Origin: Nymphaea colorata
Taxonomy: Eukaryota > Streptophyta > Magnoliopsida > Nymphaeales > Nymphaeaceae
DNA: 64,000 bases
Assembly (NCBI RefSeq): GCF_008831285.2
Contig: NC_045143.1
Coordinates: 6,147,503 to 6,211,502 of the forward strand
Direction of reading: 5' to 3'
Shown here: one piece after another, positions 47,363 through 59,105 of the stretch
Position numbering within the stretch: the stretch's first letter is position 1
How the letters are laid out: the number at the start of each line of letters is the position of its first letter
The notes under the pieces: generated by a model
Database searches by the model: none
What the model saw: the letters and a program-made list of their open reading frames with translations, nothing else
What the model was told of the DNA's origin: nothing
Translations under genes and position numbers: made by a program

Positions 47363-50300
47363 ATGGCCTGCCTTCACGACCACAGCTGCGAAGAACACGA
47401 CTGCGGATCGGAGTGGTCCCTCTTTAAGCACATTGACATGCCGAAGGTTCCTCCTCCCGCCTTGTTTTTGCTTTTCCCTTCGTTTTTCTTCGACAAATCT
47501 CCTTTTGGGGGCATGTAGTCTTTTGTTTTCCTATATTTCCTCGCGTGGTTGGGCTCCAGTCGAACAAATTGGTGATCTGCTTTGGTTTCTGAGCTGCCCA
47601 TCTCAGCTATTTTATGGAGCAGTTCGTGTCGTGCATCTCTTAAGCTCGTGGGTGTTCTTTTTTTTTTTTTTCAGGATTGTTTGTTGGCACTTTCTATATG
47701 TTCTTAGTCTAAAATGAGTATATATTGTTGCTCTGAATTTGTTGATACCCATTTTATTTTGTTTTTGTTTTTGTTTTTATTTATACGCTTCTTCTTTGTT
47801 TTTGATAGGTTATCTGTTCATTTCATTTCATATCTTCAGTATAATTACTAAAACACAACGGTATTGATGTTATTTGTTGCCATCTTATTCACAAATAGTC
47901 AAAGTCAAACAAAACTCTGGATTAAGCTTGAGCTGTTTGGTACCCATTTGATCTTTTCTTCATCCTATTTGGGACTCTTCCTTGTTACCTGCCAATGATA
48001 AATGCTAATAATTAAGTTCTTTTTGTGCTTGGAAACGAATTGTGCTACGAATATATCTCAAATATATGATACACTGCCAAATCCTCCTTTATCTTTTACG
48101 GTAATACACAGCTCTTTAGCGTATCCCTCATTCTTCTTCTTGTTCTTAGTTCTGATGCTAGGGAATGATGCGTTCATTTATTTCATATCTGCTAATTCAA
48201 CAAGCCTTTCCAACTCTTTATGATCCATATGGGTTCAGATCAAAAACTTGGGTGTAAGTAAACTGTATAAACCAAAGAAACAAAAGGCACAGTGTCAACA
48301 TGAAGTACATAGCATACTTTGGCGCATTGAAGAGTCTTCTCTTAAGGTGGATTCCTATTTACCCTGTTCTTCTTTAGCACAAACCACAATAACAAGCAGG
48401 TACCTGATTGCATAAGTGGCAGATTAAAGCACATATTTTCCTCTTTGACCACATAGGCAGTGTGTCAGATGCAGTCATCATTTCTAAAATAATACGCCAC
48501 CTTTTGATTTTATGGAGAAAAGTGAATCACATGTGTTTAATACATCAATTTGGTTGGTGGACACACTTGCTCAAGCATAAAGGGATGTGGAAAACCATTG
48601 AAGGAGGAAGCAGCATTGCCACCAAAGATCAATTTTGTCTGTGTCTATCGTCTAGCACATCAAACAACAGCTTGCAAGCTGGTAATAATTTTTTTCTTGC
48701 TCTTCCGAGTTGTGTCATTGTTTATGGGCTTCAATGTATCTGTCACATCAGGAAGTCCAGCTAGCAGCCACTTTAATTTTTCATCGTTAACCAGCATTCA
48801 TTTACCAAGCTGTTTAGCTTCTTGATTGTGAATAGAAAGATGGAAAACTATTGGCCGCTAGAGAATGATCAACTTAGCTTCTTCCTTGTCACTGAGATCA
48901 CTCGTGATCAGGTAAATAACACTGATTCCACCGTTAAGTAAATGCCAATATGGTCCCCTACATTTTGACTAAAAAATCTCGTCACAATGCGATGCAGAAT
49001 CTCACCTGTGAACCTCTTGTTACTTGTTAACTGCAAAGATTTTGACATTTTCATATCTAATAACTAACATCTAAAAGGTGTAAACACCTTTGTGGTTGAA
49101 TGATGTCTTGCCTTGCTTAAGCTCATAAAATATCTGCACGATAAGGGTACGGGTATGGGTACGCTAACACGGCAATTTTCAAAATTTTAGGATATGAGGA
49201 CATGGCGAATTTTATATTCTAAAAAATTAAAAAGGATAATAAAATAAAAAAAACATTAAATTAATAATTCACTCTTACAATCTCATAAGTCAAAAGAAAG
49301 AAACTCTCAGATTCTCAAACAAAACATTGTTCATCACCAATCTCATAAGTCATAAGAAAGAAAGTCTCAAACAAAACAAAGAATGTCGGGTTAGTAAAGT
49401 GGTTCGGATCGGGTCTGACCCAGATCCGATCCAAAACGTATCCTGCCGTGTCCAAGTGTCGGTATCTAGGTGTCGGAGTGTCGACACCGGTACGTGGCCC
49501 ATTTTGCCGTGTCCGTGTAACATAGTTTGCAAGCAAAGGATTATTAAGGGTAGAAAAATTACCATGCACCCTTTCTCCTTTTGAATGTGACAAATTTCAC
49601 ATCAAGTGGTCCTCTGCTTCTAGGTGAAGAGGTGCCTATCTAGGCACAATTTTGAATCAATTATTCATCATGGTTTATGGGCATGCTCATATCTGAATTT
49701 GTGTAAACACAATCTGTTTCATGATCGGATTAATCTTGTGGAAGTGTCTAACTGACAATTTTCCTAAGCACTGCTTAGGAGTCACATCCTTCATATGGTC
49801 ACAACTAAATTGTCTATAGGTAAATCAACATGCTGTCTACACCATAGCTTATGCCTTACGTACATGGTCGAGCAACCATGTCAAGAAAACCAAGACTATC
49901 TGCCTTCCTTAAGGAGCTGAAATCCGTGGATATGATTTTGGAAAGTGTTGAAGAAGGCAGATATCCCTGAAGGGGGTATTTTCAGTGCCTTTTGGCTTCA
50001 TAAACATTGGTGTAACCAAATTCAAGTTTCTTATCCACGTTCTCTTGACTTCAAATTCCATGAGGGACATAGAATCAAGCAAATTCTGCCACTGAACTGC
50101 ATCATGAACCTTAACTAAATGAATGCTTTATGTTTAGCAGGAGACCTGTTACTTTCAAGTGTATATAACAATGGATAATCTCATCTGTCACTAGCATAGC
50201 ATTTTCTAAACGTTGATGGATGTAAATACACATAATGAAGTAATCCCCCAGTGACTGGTTTCAGTCTCTGAGCCAAGGTCCTAGCTATCTTGTGCATATT

Positions 50301-53300
50301 CCTCTAAGGATGGTGGTCTAAACTTCTCTGTGACAGGTTCTTTATCAGTGGAGATAATGGAGGATGTATCTAAAATCTCATTGTGTCCAAATTGGGTGGG
50401 AAGTGAAGTCTATTCTTTTTAAAGCAGCTTGTTTATTCATGAAGGATCAGTTTCAGATTTACCATGTTCTCTTTTTCCCAATTCAGTTAAAACATAAAAT
50501 GGTTGTAGTTGTTAACTGATTTTTGGTTGCTGTTGGAGTCTTTCTTAGAGTGTAACCTCTTGAAATTATGATCGTGCATCTTTTCCTTAAATTTTTCTAT
50601 TCTTTGTACAATTGGAAATCTTCACTTTTTATGAGGACATTTCTGTCATCTTTCTCCCTTTATCGTGAGATGATTTGGAACAAATTGTGAATCCCTTTTA
50701 ACAGTTGATGAGGGTAACGTTTGGGCATGTAGTATATGATATGCTTATTTTATTTGACTTCAAAAATTTAACTTAAACCTCCTCACCTGTTTGTTTTCTT
50801 CAACTCTCTGCTTCTCTTTTTTTCCTTGTAAACCAATAGTGTGACATAACATACTAAGCGTTGCCATGAAAAGCTTTCAAGTAGTGCCCCTTTTCATGGA
50901 TATGCTGTCTTTGTTGTTTTTTAGCAACATGCTCATCTTTATGGTTATTATGGCACATGCTATGTCTTTTCCATTTTCAAGGTGTCAGCATTAAATGAAG
51001 CAATTGCCGGGAGTGTGAAGTCTGTGTTTAAAGCTTGGGAATCTCGCTTGGATTCATCAGAGGTACTGTTGTAGCACAGAATTTCTTTACTTACTTGTAT
51101 AACACACTCCTGACAAAGGACTACCTTACAAGCATGGAAACAGGACAATATTTTACAGAGTCCATGAAGCATGATCGTGTTTCAGGAAGGCCATGCATGT
51201 CATTTTGCCTGCGTAGCATGTTTTTCATGTTACATATGGTTTCTAATCAGTTAGTATTTATTGAGGAATGTGCGTGTTGTACAGTTGTACTTTCAGGTCT
51301 CTATTTTTTCATTTGTTCTAAATTCAAATTGCAGATGAAGCTTCTATTCTTTAAGTTTTACTCTTTGCTTCCTGATTTTCTTTTTTCTGGTTGCTTAGGT
51401 CCTTATTTAATTTCTATAATTTAGATATCAAATACCTGCTTAACTGTTAAGAGTTAGCTCTTTTCATTATCATTCTTACCAATTTCTTTGGCAATTATTT
51501 TTTCCTTTGTTAAATCAAATTTATGAGTTTTTCAAAGAACTGAAAGTGGTAAATATATCTTTTTTCTACGATGTTCCATGAGCTACATTTATGCACAACA
51601 TTTTGTTTTGAATAATACATCATAGCTCATCTTTTGTACCCTCTTAATGGGTTAACCGTATCTTTATGCTATTTCTTGACTTAATTAGCAAAACATGTTG
51701 GTTACGCTTTTCAGTTTTGTGTCCTATTGTTTCCATGTGACTTAATTCAAGCAGGGGTTTTTGGAAAGCAATGATGGTGATCCAGAGTTACTTGTGTTCA
51801 TTCCGTAAGTGCTCTGCTTCTTGTATCTATATCCCAAAGAAACATAAGGACTTTAAACCATATGTTATGCAGTAGGCTTTGGTTGCAACCAAATCATCCT
51901 TTGACACTAAAGGATCTGTCCATAACATCAAACTAAAGGTTCTTAAATCCCTTCAGTTTTTTTTGTGGTAATCTGATAATGTTACATGGAGATCCTATGG
52001 CATGCAAAAAGATATGATTATCTGCTTGCTAGAAGTTCTAGACCAAGAAAAGTTCTTCTCCATGCTTTGATCTGACATTCTACATTTACCCTCACTAGGC
52101 ATGCCTTCTTCATTTTGTTTTAATATGGCTGTATATTTTTTTTCTGTTGTTGTTAGTTTGCTTCCTTATGTATACTTTGTCTTCTTGGTTGTTTCTAGAT
52201 TTACATCAGATGTCAAAATAAAGAGTATCTCAGTCGTTGGTGGTGCTGATGGAACAAGCCCTTCAAAGATGAGAGCGTATGTCAAATCTTGTCTTTACTT
52301 ATTTATTTTGTTTTGTTTTGTTCCATTTCTATTAATTCTATATGTATTAAAACTCTCTGCTTGATATGTCTAGTTTATAAATTGTTTTAGAAGTTCGTTT
52401 ACATGTTTGCTAGTTTCATGATTGTAGGTTAACGTGTTACTTAGTAAAGGCATTCCTATTCTAATCCAACATCATTTTTTGTTCTTTTTTTTTTCACAAA
52501 GTAAATATTATTCCTTTATAGGCATATAATGATGAGAATATGTAGAGAAAATTGGGATGCATGATAAACATTTCTTAATCTTTAGAAATGTGGTCATTTT
52601 GGTTCCTTTCTTAAGCAGCAATGAGCTACAAAGTAATCAATTCACCACGAATAGGACATCAATATCTGGTTGGTTGTAGTAGCTTCGACTCCGACATGGT
52701 GACGCCCTATGCAGAATTGGCGTCATAAATTCCATTAAAATTGTGAACTCCTTATATCTGCAGCCACATCCATTTCAGATTGCTTTATCCATCAAAATTT
52801 AAAAGGAAAGATGTGTTTAGCGAATGGGATAGATTACATTAAGAAACTATTGTTGTATCTGTTCTTGCATGATCTGCTTCTTCTGGTAAGATGTCTTTCT
52901 AGTTTCTCATTTCTCCATATCTAATTTTGATCTTTAGGTTCATAAATCGAGATGGTATTGATTTTTCTGATGCGCAAAATATGCAACCAGTTCAGGTAGT
53001 CATGCTTCCTGAGGCATTCTATTTTTTTTTATTGTTGTTGCTCTTGTTTGTAACTTATATTGTTTATGAAGGAGTGGGAATTGGGGGAAAATGTGCAAGG
53101 AGTGCTAGAATACCAAACTAGGTAACGTTGGAACTCATGCATCTGCCTTCTTTGTTGACCGTTCATGCTTTTTCTCTTTCAGTTATATTAGAGCAAAACT
53201 TATAAGTGGATTCTATGAGAAACTTTATACTTTACTTCAATTTGAAGCTGATGTTATGAGGAAGTTTTTCTGTTTCGTGCTTTCCAGGGGTACGTGTGTG

Positions 53301-54806
53301 GTATGACTCTTCGTGAAGTATGTACATGCTATTTTGAAATGGTCACAATTCAATGCATAGAGGCCATGTTCACTCATGTAGAAACTAATTGTAGGTCTAC
53401 TTCAGTAAGAAGGTTAACCCACCTTTTGAGTTTTGAACCTATTATCTGCCGTTAAGAAGACTGGAGAGTAACTGATCGTTTCACTTAGAAATAAAGGAGA
53501 ACATGCTGTCTGAACTGAAAGTATGAACAAAGTGAATGAGGCTCTTGTTCTTCTACCTTGTGGAAAACAAAGCGGCCTTTCTTATATCCTCGTTTTGGCA
53601 TTCTTAAATAGATTTGACATTTCTTTTTATTTGTCGATATATTTCTTGCTAGTGATACGTGATGGTTCTAGAACATTGTATATTCATTGCACTTTTGTTT
53701 ACTCCCCGTTGATGTTTAAACCGTTCTTTGACAATGTGTAGCTGATGTTGAAACTTGAGAGTCATGCCATTGAAAATTCATTTGTGGTTATGCCTCAGAT
53801 ATTCTAGATTCCAGAGTGTGGGGAATTTGACTCTGCATTTTCCAGAAAACTTTGGAGGTGATACAACTCAAATATACTATATCGGTTTACGAGGTGAAGC
53901 CACACAGGTGTTGTATGCATCTATGTGGTTTAATTCTTTTACCGCAAGTGGGATTCTCTTTGATTGGCTCATTGTTTTTATCATATGCAGTTGAAAAGAG
54001 ATGCTGTTGCAAAAGTTGTTTATGAGCTAATGCCTAATCCATCTGATCACAAGTAAGTTTTGTTCTGGATAAATTGGTCCCCCTGAAATGCTTGTTCAAC
54101 TCGCTCCCGCTCTCTTTCCACGATTTTTCTTTTGCTATATAGGAGACTCTTCTGATGGAACATTTATATTTCTAACCAAAACCTCATAGTCAAGTACTTA
54201 TGAAATGAATAATTTTTCCTAGACATTTCATACTAGTTTTACCTCTTATAGTAGTTTGTTTTTCTGGCTCACCTCTCAAAACCTTGGGAGCATCCTATCT
54301 TTCAGTGAGATTATTGACATTTACCATCTATCTCATCTCTTAACATTTCAAGGGACACAAGAGTTACTGATGATGACTTTAGATGTCGAATGACCCTTGT
54401 TGTCTGGATCCTTCTCTATATTTCTTTTACTATTCTGCAATGCTGGACGAGAAGTAATATTTTCTTTTATAAATTTCAAAAACGGTCTACATGACTTTCG
54501 TGTTTCTTTTTTCCTTTTCTGAAAAACCGGAAACTGCTCATTATTTTTGTTGTTGAGTTCAAAAGTGGTCTGCTGATGTTGAAGTTCTTGTTTTTATTGG
54601 CCTAAGATATGGGTAGATGTTTGTCCTTTTTATTTGAATGATTTGTATCACCTTTTGCTATTTAAAGGCCAAAAGTGATTATCCCTTTGTTCTGATCTGT
54701 TTGGATAAAGTTTCTAATGGAAACATTTTGCAGCTGCCGTCTGACTTTTTATCAATGCTTTTGCAGAGTAAAGAATGAGGGTGGTGGTGGCATCTCAAAC
54801 GTTTAA
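47363..54806 (+). CDS. PITH-domain protein (TXNL1 C-terminal-like, DUF1000)
   Basis: Nine coding exons: 47363-47446, 50982-51062, 51755-51804, 52199-52276, 52938-52995, 53072-53121, 53799-53907, 53991-54052 and 54767-54806. All have GT..AG introns and consistent phases, giving 203 aa. The PITH domain is a beta-jelly-roll found at the C-terminus of thioredoxin-like 1, where it binds the 26S proteasome. Plants have stand-alone versions such as Arabidopsis At3g04780. Matching stretches are HDHSCEEHDCGSEWSLFKHI, SDVKIKSISVVGGADGTSPS, FINRDGIDFSDAQNMQPVQE, LTLHFPENFGGDTTQIYYIG, LRGEATQLKRD and YELMPNPSDHKVKNEGGG. The first intron is 3.5 kb. The first donor (AAG|GTTCCT) is weak, but phase and homology support it. 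No thioredoxin domain precedes it. Confidence 0.94.
49140..49530. repeat. Dispersed repeat in PITH intron 1 (GGTACGGGTA / GCCGTGTCC words)
   Basis: About 390 bp begins GGGTACGGGTATGGGTACGC and ends near TTGCCGTGTCCGTGTAACAT. It has a short inverted ACACGGCAA/TTGCCGTGT pair near the ends and an internal partial duplication around AATCTCATAAGTCA (49280-49360). It resembles a widespread plant repeat type, but the family is not identified. Confidence 0.5.
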
Positions 54807-54831
54807 TGGTCAACCTGAGAGAGCCAGAGAG

Positions 54832-56047
54832 GTAATTTGCACGATGCTGACTTTCTATAAATCCTGATGGGGTTAATCGATCTAGGTAATACATGCATGG
54901 AGATGCACATGCACTCATTTACTCTTTATTCCTGAAACAGCAATTTGCTGGAGCCATGTTGGATAACCCACTTGCTGTAGACTTTTAACCCTCTTGGTAG
55001 AGTGCTTTACTCTGGGTAATACATGCATGGATGCATGTATGCATTGAAGTTATTTATTTAGCCAGTTGCTGGAGTTATGATGGGTTTGACCTACTTTTGA
55101 ATCCTGTCAACCTTTGCGAAGTCTTGAAAGGCTTGGTGTTGCTTTTTCTGGAAGACATTCAGCACCATGTTTTCTTACTGCTAGACCTGTGCCTGCAAAC
55201 AGGATTATCCAAGCACATGGGCACTTTAAGTTTTAGGTTGTTTTCAAGATGGCCATAACCTCTAGCTAATATCTCAGGCCTCCAATGAGCCAAGTCTTGG
55301 TCAAGTGAAGTGCCAAGGATAGCCCTTCCAAAATCTGTCTGATGTTGGGTTCTAATTTTCTCACTATGTGTAAGGCACAGTGTGATCAAGTCTACTTGTT
55401 TTCAGCCCAGGTCTTGACTAGCTCATTCATGATGTTTCCAAGACAACTCTTACAACCAACAGACCTAATAGCAGCCACCATCCTTCTTGCAGAATCCCAA
55501 AAAACTATCTTTAGCTATTTTCTGCAGAAACTCCAAGACCCTAGTTTTCTAGGGTCGTATGTCCTAATCCCTTAACCCAATTGCTTTGGGTTTTTAATAT
55601 GATGTTCACCTAGCTTCCTCCAGGATGGGCAGTGTGGCTTGAGAAAGTATGTGTATCATTTTTGAGTGACCAAATACTTTTCTGGGAAATCCAACAATTT
55701 CAGGCACAACCTACTTTTTTGGAAGTCTTCCATCGGCACCCTCTTGCTCACCTATTTCGCCTGCAGTATGGGCACCTGTTGTGCTTTTGTCACCGAGTTT
55801 TGTCATATGATGTTACTTGACTGAGTGAAAACAGATAAAACTTGACACTGGTCATGGTGGCTTGTGTGCAATGCCGTTCTAGTTAATTTATGTGAGATAT
55901 TGATCAAGTGAATTTTTGTATGTCATTCTAGTTAATTTATGTAAGATATTGATCAAGTGAACTTTTTGTTTGAAGAATCTATCGCTATGCTAAAACTGGT
56001 GCTTTCATTTTATCAAGGGGAAATTTTAGGTGAAGAACAACACTTCA
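54832..56047. other. 3' flank of the PITH gene, possibly a 3'-UTR intron
   Basis: A plausible donor (AGAGAG|GTAATT, 54832) follows the stop codon by 25 bp. A plausible acceptor (GATGCAG) lies near 56652, so a 1.8-kb intron in the 3' UTR is possible. An imperfect duplication around GGTAATACATGCATGGA occurs at 54885 and 55015. Nothing coding was recognised at 55100-55820. Confidence 0.35.
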
Positions 56048-56055
56048 GCATCAGG

Positions 56056-56567
56056 TAGGGGCTGTTCGAGCTGATTTGAGCCAAATTCCGCTCAAATGCT
56101 AAGGGGCTCAACTTGTGGTTGGCTTGAGCTCAAGGCAAGCTTGTGTTACCTAGCTGGAGCTTGGCTCAGCTTGAGCTTAAGAAGGCTCAAACTCAGCTTG
56201 GTTAAGCTTAAGTGGAGATCTGGCTTGAGTTTAGCAAAGCCATTTGTTAAAAAAAATAATTTTTTAACACGAAAGGAAACGACCAGGTTCAAACTCTTGA
56301 CCTGATGCTTGGTATCCATAAGGAACTCTGTTGTAGCTGTTTATTTTTTGTGATAGTATTGTATGATGCATTCTATATATATTCTTTCTGTGAGTTTAAT
56401 CGAGTATAGTTTGATCGAGTATAAATGAGTCAAGCCTGCATAGCTCAAGCTCAACTCATTTATTTAAGCAAGTGTATCTTTTTAACTCGAACTCAACTTG
56501 TTTATTAAAGGGGTTGCGTTCGAGACAAATTTGGTCGAGCGTATTCTAGTCGAGTTGAACATCCCTA
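56056..56567. mobile_element. Non-autonomous hAT DNA transposon, 512 bp
   Basis: It starts TAGGGGCTGTTCGAGCTGA and ends ...GTTGAACATCCCTA, so the ends are imperfect inverted repeats (TAGGGxTGTTC). It is flanked by an exact 8-bp target duplication GCATCAGG (56048-56055 and 56568-56575). The interior is rich in AGCTTGAGCTC / TCGAGT words with no coding capacity. The TTCGAGCTC-rich composition is typical of a very common plant hAT-derived repeat. Confidence 0.93.
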
Positions 56568-56575
56568 GCATCAGG

Positions 56576-59105
56576 ACAGAGTTTTGATGATAGTGCCACA
56601 CATTAACGGATTCATCTTATTATAACTATTCCATGGTTTGTGCAAGATGCAGGATTGCTTATGCAGAGAGGAGCACAGTCTTCGAGTTCTGGACTGATGG
56701 GATAAAGAGAAGGGTTCTAATCCTTAAACGATGACACTATGTAGATAGTGAAGGCTTTTCGTTTTTACCTTCTTGTTTCGCTGAGAACGGCAATGTAGCT
56801 GTTTGTAAATTTTCCTGATCAAATGGATGTGTCATCGATATCTGAGTTATTTGATCTGATCAAGGCATTCAATTTTGTTCATGTATTCCCATAACCGTCT
56901 CCAAATGCATACGTCATGGAGAGTTGACAAACCTAGCGACTTTAAGGTTGCTCTTTTTAAACAGGACTTGTCAGAGAAATACGCGATGGAAACTAAGTGC
57001 AGTTGCATATTTCAGGGTACTTGGTCTTTGTTTCTTATAGATTTTGCAGTTTTGAAGAGGTGATTGATTACTGAGAGGGCATTTTTGAAACACCCCTGGT
57101 GTTTCTCAAACACTTTCTTTTGACGGGGTGTTTGATTGTCTGGACAATGTACCCAGATAACTAATGAAGTGTCAACTATCGGGTAAACGTTTTCCAAAGG
57201 TATGACCATGCGCCTCGTGTTTGATTACCTGGATAAGTGGAAGCAGTGTCAGGGACGATGGTGGCGATAAGCGTTGGAGAGATGCTTGCACTGAAATCGA
57301 GTTTTGCTCCTAAGCTGATCCCACGTATGGATGCCATCAATAACATGCTGCTGAGGTTTCAGCAAGGCTTTCACCATGAAGAACAACCTGAAGCATGGTG
57401 TCAAGCCTCAACATAGAGAACACCTACCACTGCCTAGTGCGACCATCACCTCCACTACCACCGTGGGCAAAACAGAACTATCGGGATATCCGTGGATGGA
57501 GACCTTCGCTGTGAGTCTGACTGGAGGAACATCAGCATGAAGTGACGTATGTCTCTCTTTTCCAGCACGAACAAGGTCGATTGAACAAGACAGAGAGAGA
57601 GAGAGCGCCATCTTGCAGATGAAGACAATGGGACCCCTTGGGGTCAACTTTGTTACCTTTCATGGATAGTTAGCTGTATCCTCAGTATGCTTTATCGTGT
57701 TTAATTGCAGTTAGAGGTATAAAATGGAGATGGTTGTCCTGAAGAAAAGGAAAAGCAAACATGTCCTCCAATTTTAGGACGGTTGAGATTGAGCGAATGA
57801 AGACGCACAGTCGTGTTTGAAACCCAACCTATACATTGGGTTTGAAATGTCTCAAAAGTACACTTCAGACACTCCGTCCACCCATTCTAGTGCAGCCAAT
57901 CGATGGATGTACCATTGCACGCCGGACAGTTACCTCCATACTATATAAGGACACGACAGGCCTGAGACTGCTACTACAAGCTGTAAAATTTCCTAGAAGA
58001 GAATTTCTTCTGAACTACGACCACAGGACCTCTTTTATGATCTTAAGGTCATTTAATGAAATGGCGAAGTTTGGAACGACGGCGTCACATGTGAACCAAA
58101 TATGCGTGTATATGACGTAAGGCACAATTCCATGTAATCTTGTGAACCAGCGCAGAAGGGGACTGAATCAAACTCTTTACCATTCTGTAACAATTCGTCT
58201 GTTGTTTTGATCTCAATATATCGTACACAGGGAATGGATTTGCATCTTGCTCAAGTCAGAGAGAAAAAAATTATGCTCTGAACTTTGTCAACTTTTCGTT
58301 CATCAGAAAACTATACTCGATGCATCTGATTTGGATCCCGCGAGGACTGAGCTTCAGTTGAAGGGGAATGCATCCGCTGCTGCTCATATATGGTCCCTGC
58401 CAGACTTCAATTGGATGAATCAACTGACTACTCAGACCTCAATGCACTGCGCGAGTGCCTCCATAGAGCAACTGCGACAACCATCAGTCCAGCAGCTGCC
58501 ACTAGAAACTGCAAACACATTCATCACATTATCGAATCATTTCTGACGGTTTGATGTTCACTAGTTGGCAGAAGGGAGAAACAGCTTTCAGAAAAGCAGA
58601 TAAAGATCTTTTATATAGGAATGACTGCAAATAAACCTTTGCTAGGTTTTAATCTTTGCAAATGTACTTGGTTTGCAAATATAATCAAGATCACTCATAA
58701 GATGCTGATTAGGATCCCTTCCGAATTTGGTTCCTATGAGAAGTAATCAATCCTAGGAGACCCTTAACAGATACAAGGGAACAAAGAGAACCATCTGATC
58801 TGCGGTAAGCATTTTTAATGCTGCGCCTATTAGAAAAATAAGTATTTTCATTGCTGCGATGGATGTCAGAAAGGAATCTAAAAATCAGTTCATGACACAT
58901 GCAAAGATAAATAGATTTGTAATATTAAAAGCTAAGCCAGAACATGACCTTTTCTCCTTCTCTAATAACACAAAAAACATGAGTTCTTTGGATCATATAC
59001 CTATCACGTTAACCATCCTATTCTGAAACCAAATGTATACTTTGCACCCTTTCCCTTGCCACCGGGGAAGGCTGACTCGTACGGCAGTGACAATCGTTAT
59101 CTACT
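56576..59105. other. Intergenic between PITH gene and PQQL-like protease gene
   Basis: The possible last untranslated exon of the PITH gene lies near 56653-56850. Around 57115-57240 and 57800-57850 there are GTGTTTGATTxxCTGG-type words reminiscent of the possible MITE at 36047. No supported coding gene. The two genes converge here. Confidence 0.4.

Noticed and set aside
48408-48825. Overlapping 118- and 91-codon plus-strand frames in PITH intron 1
   Set aside because: The flanking PITH exons join in phase and in family order without them. The peptides are not recognised.
55100-55820. Several 60-77 codon frames on both strands with plausible composition
   Set aside because: No frame is long, no domain is recognisable, and splice signals do not join them to the PITH gene. 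Possibly old transposon sequence, but no family can be named.
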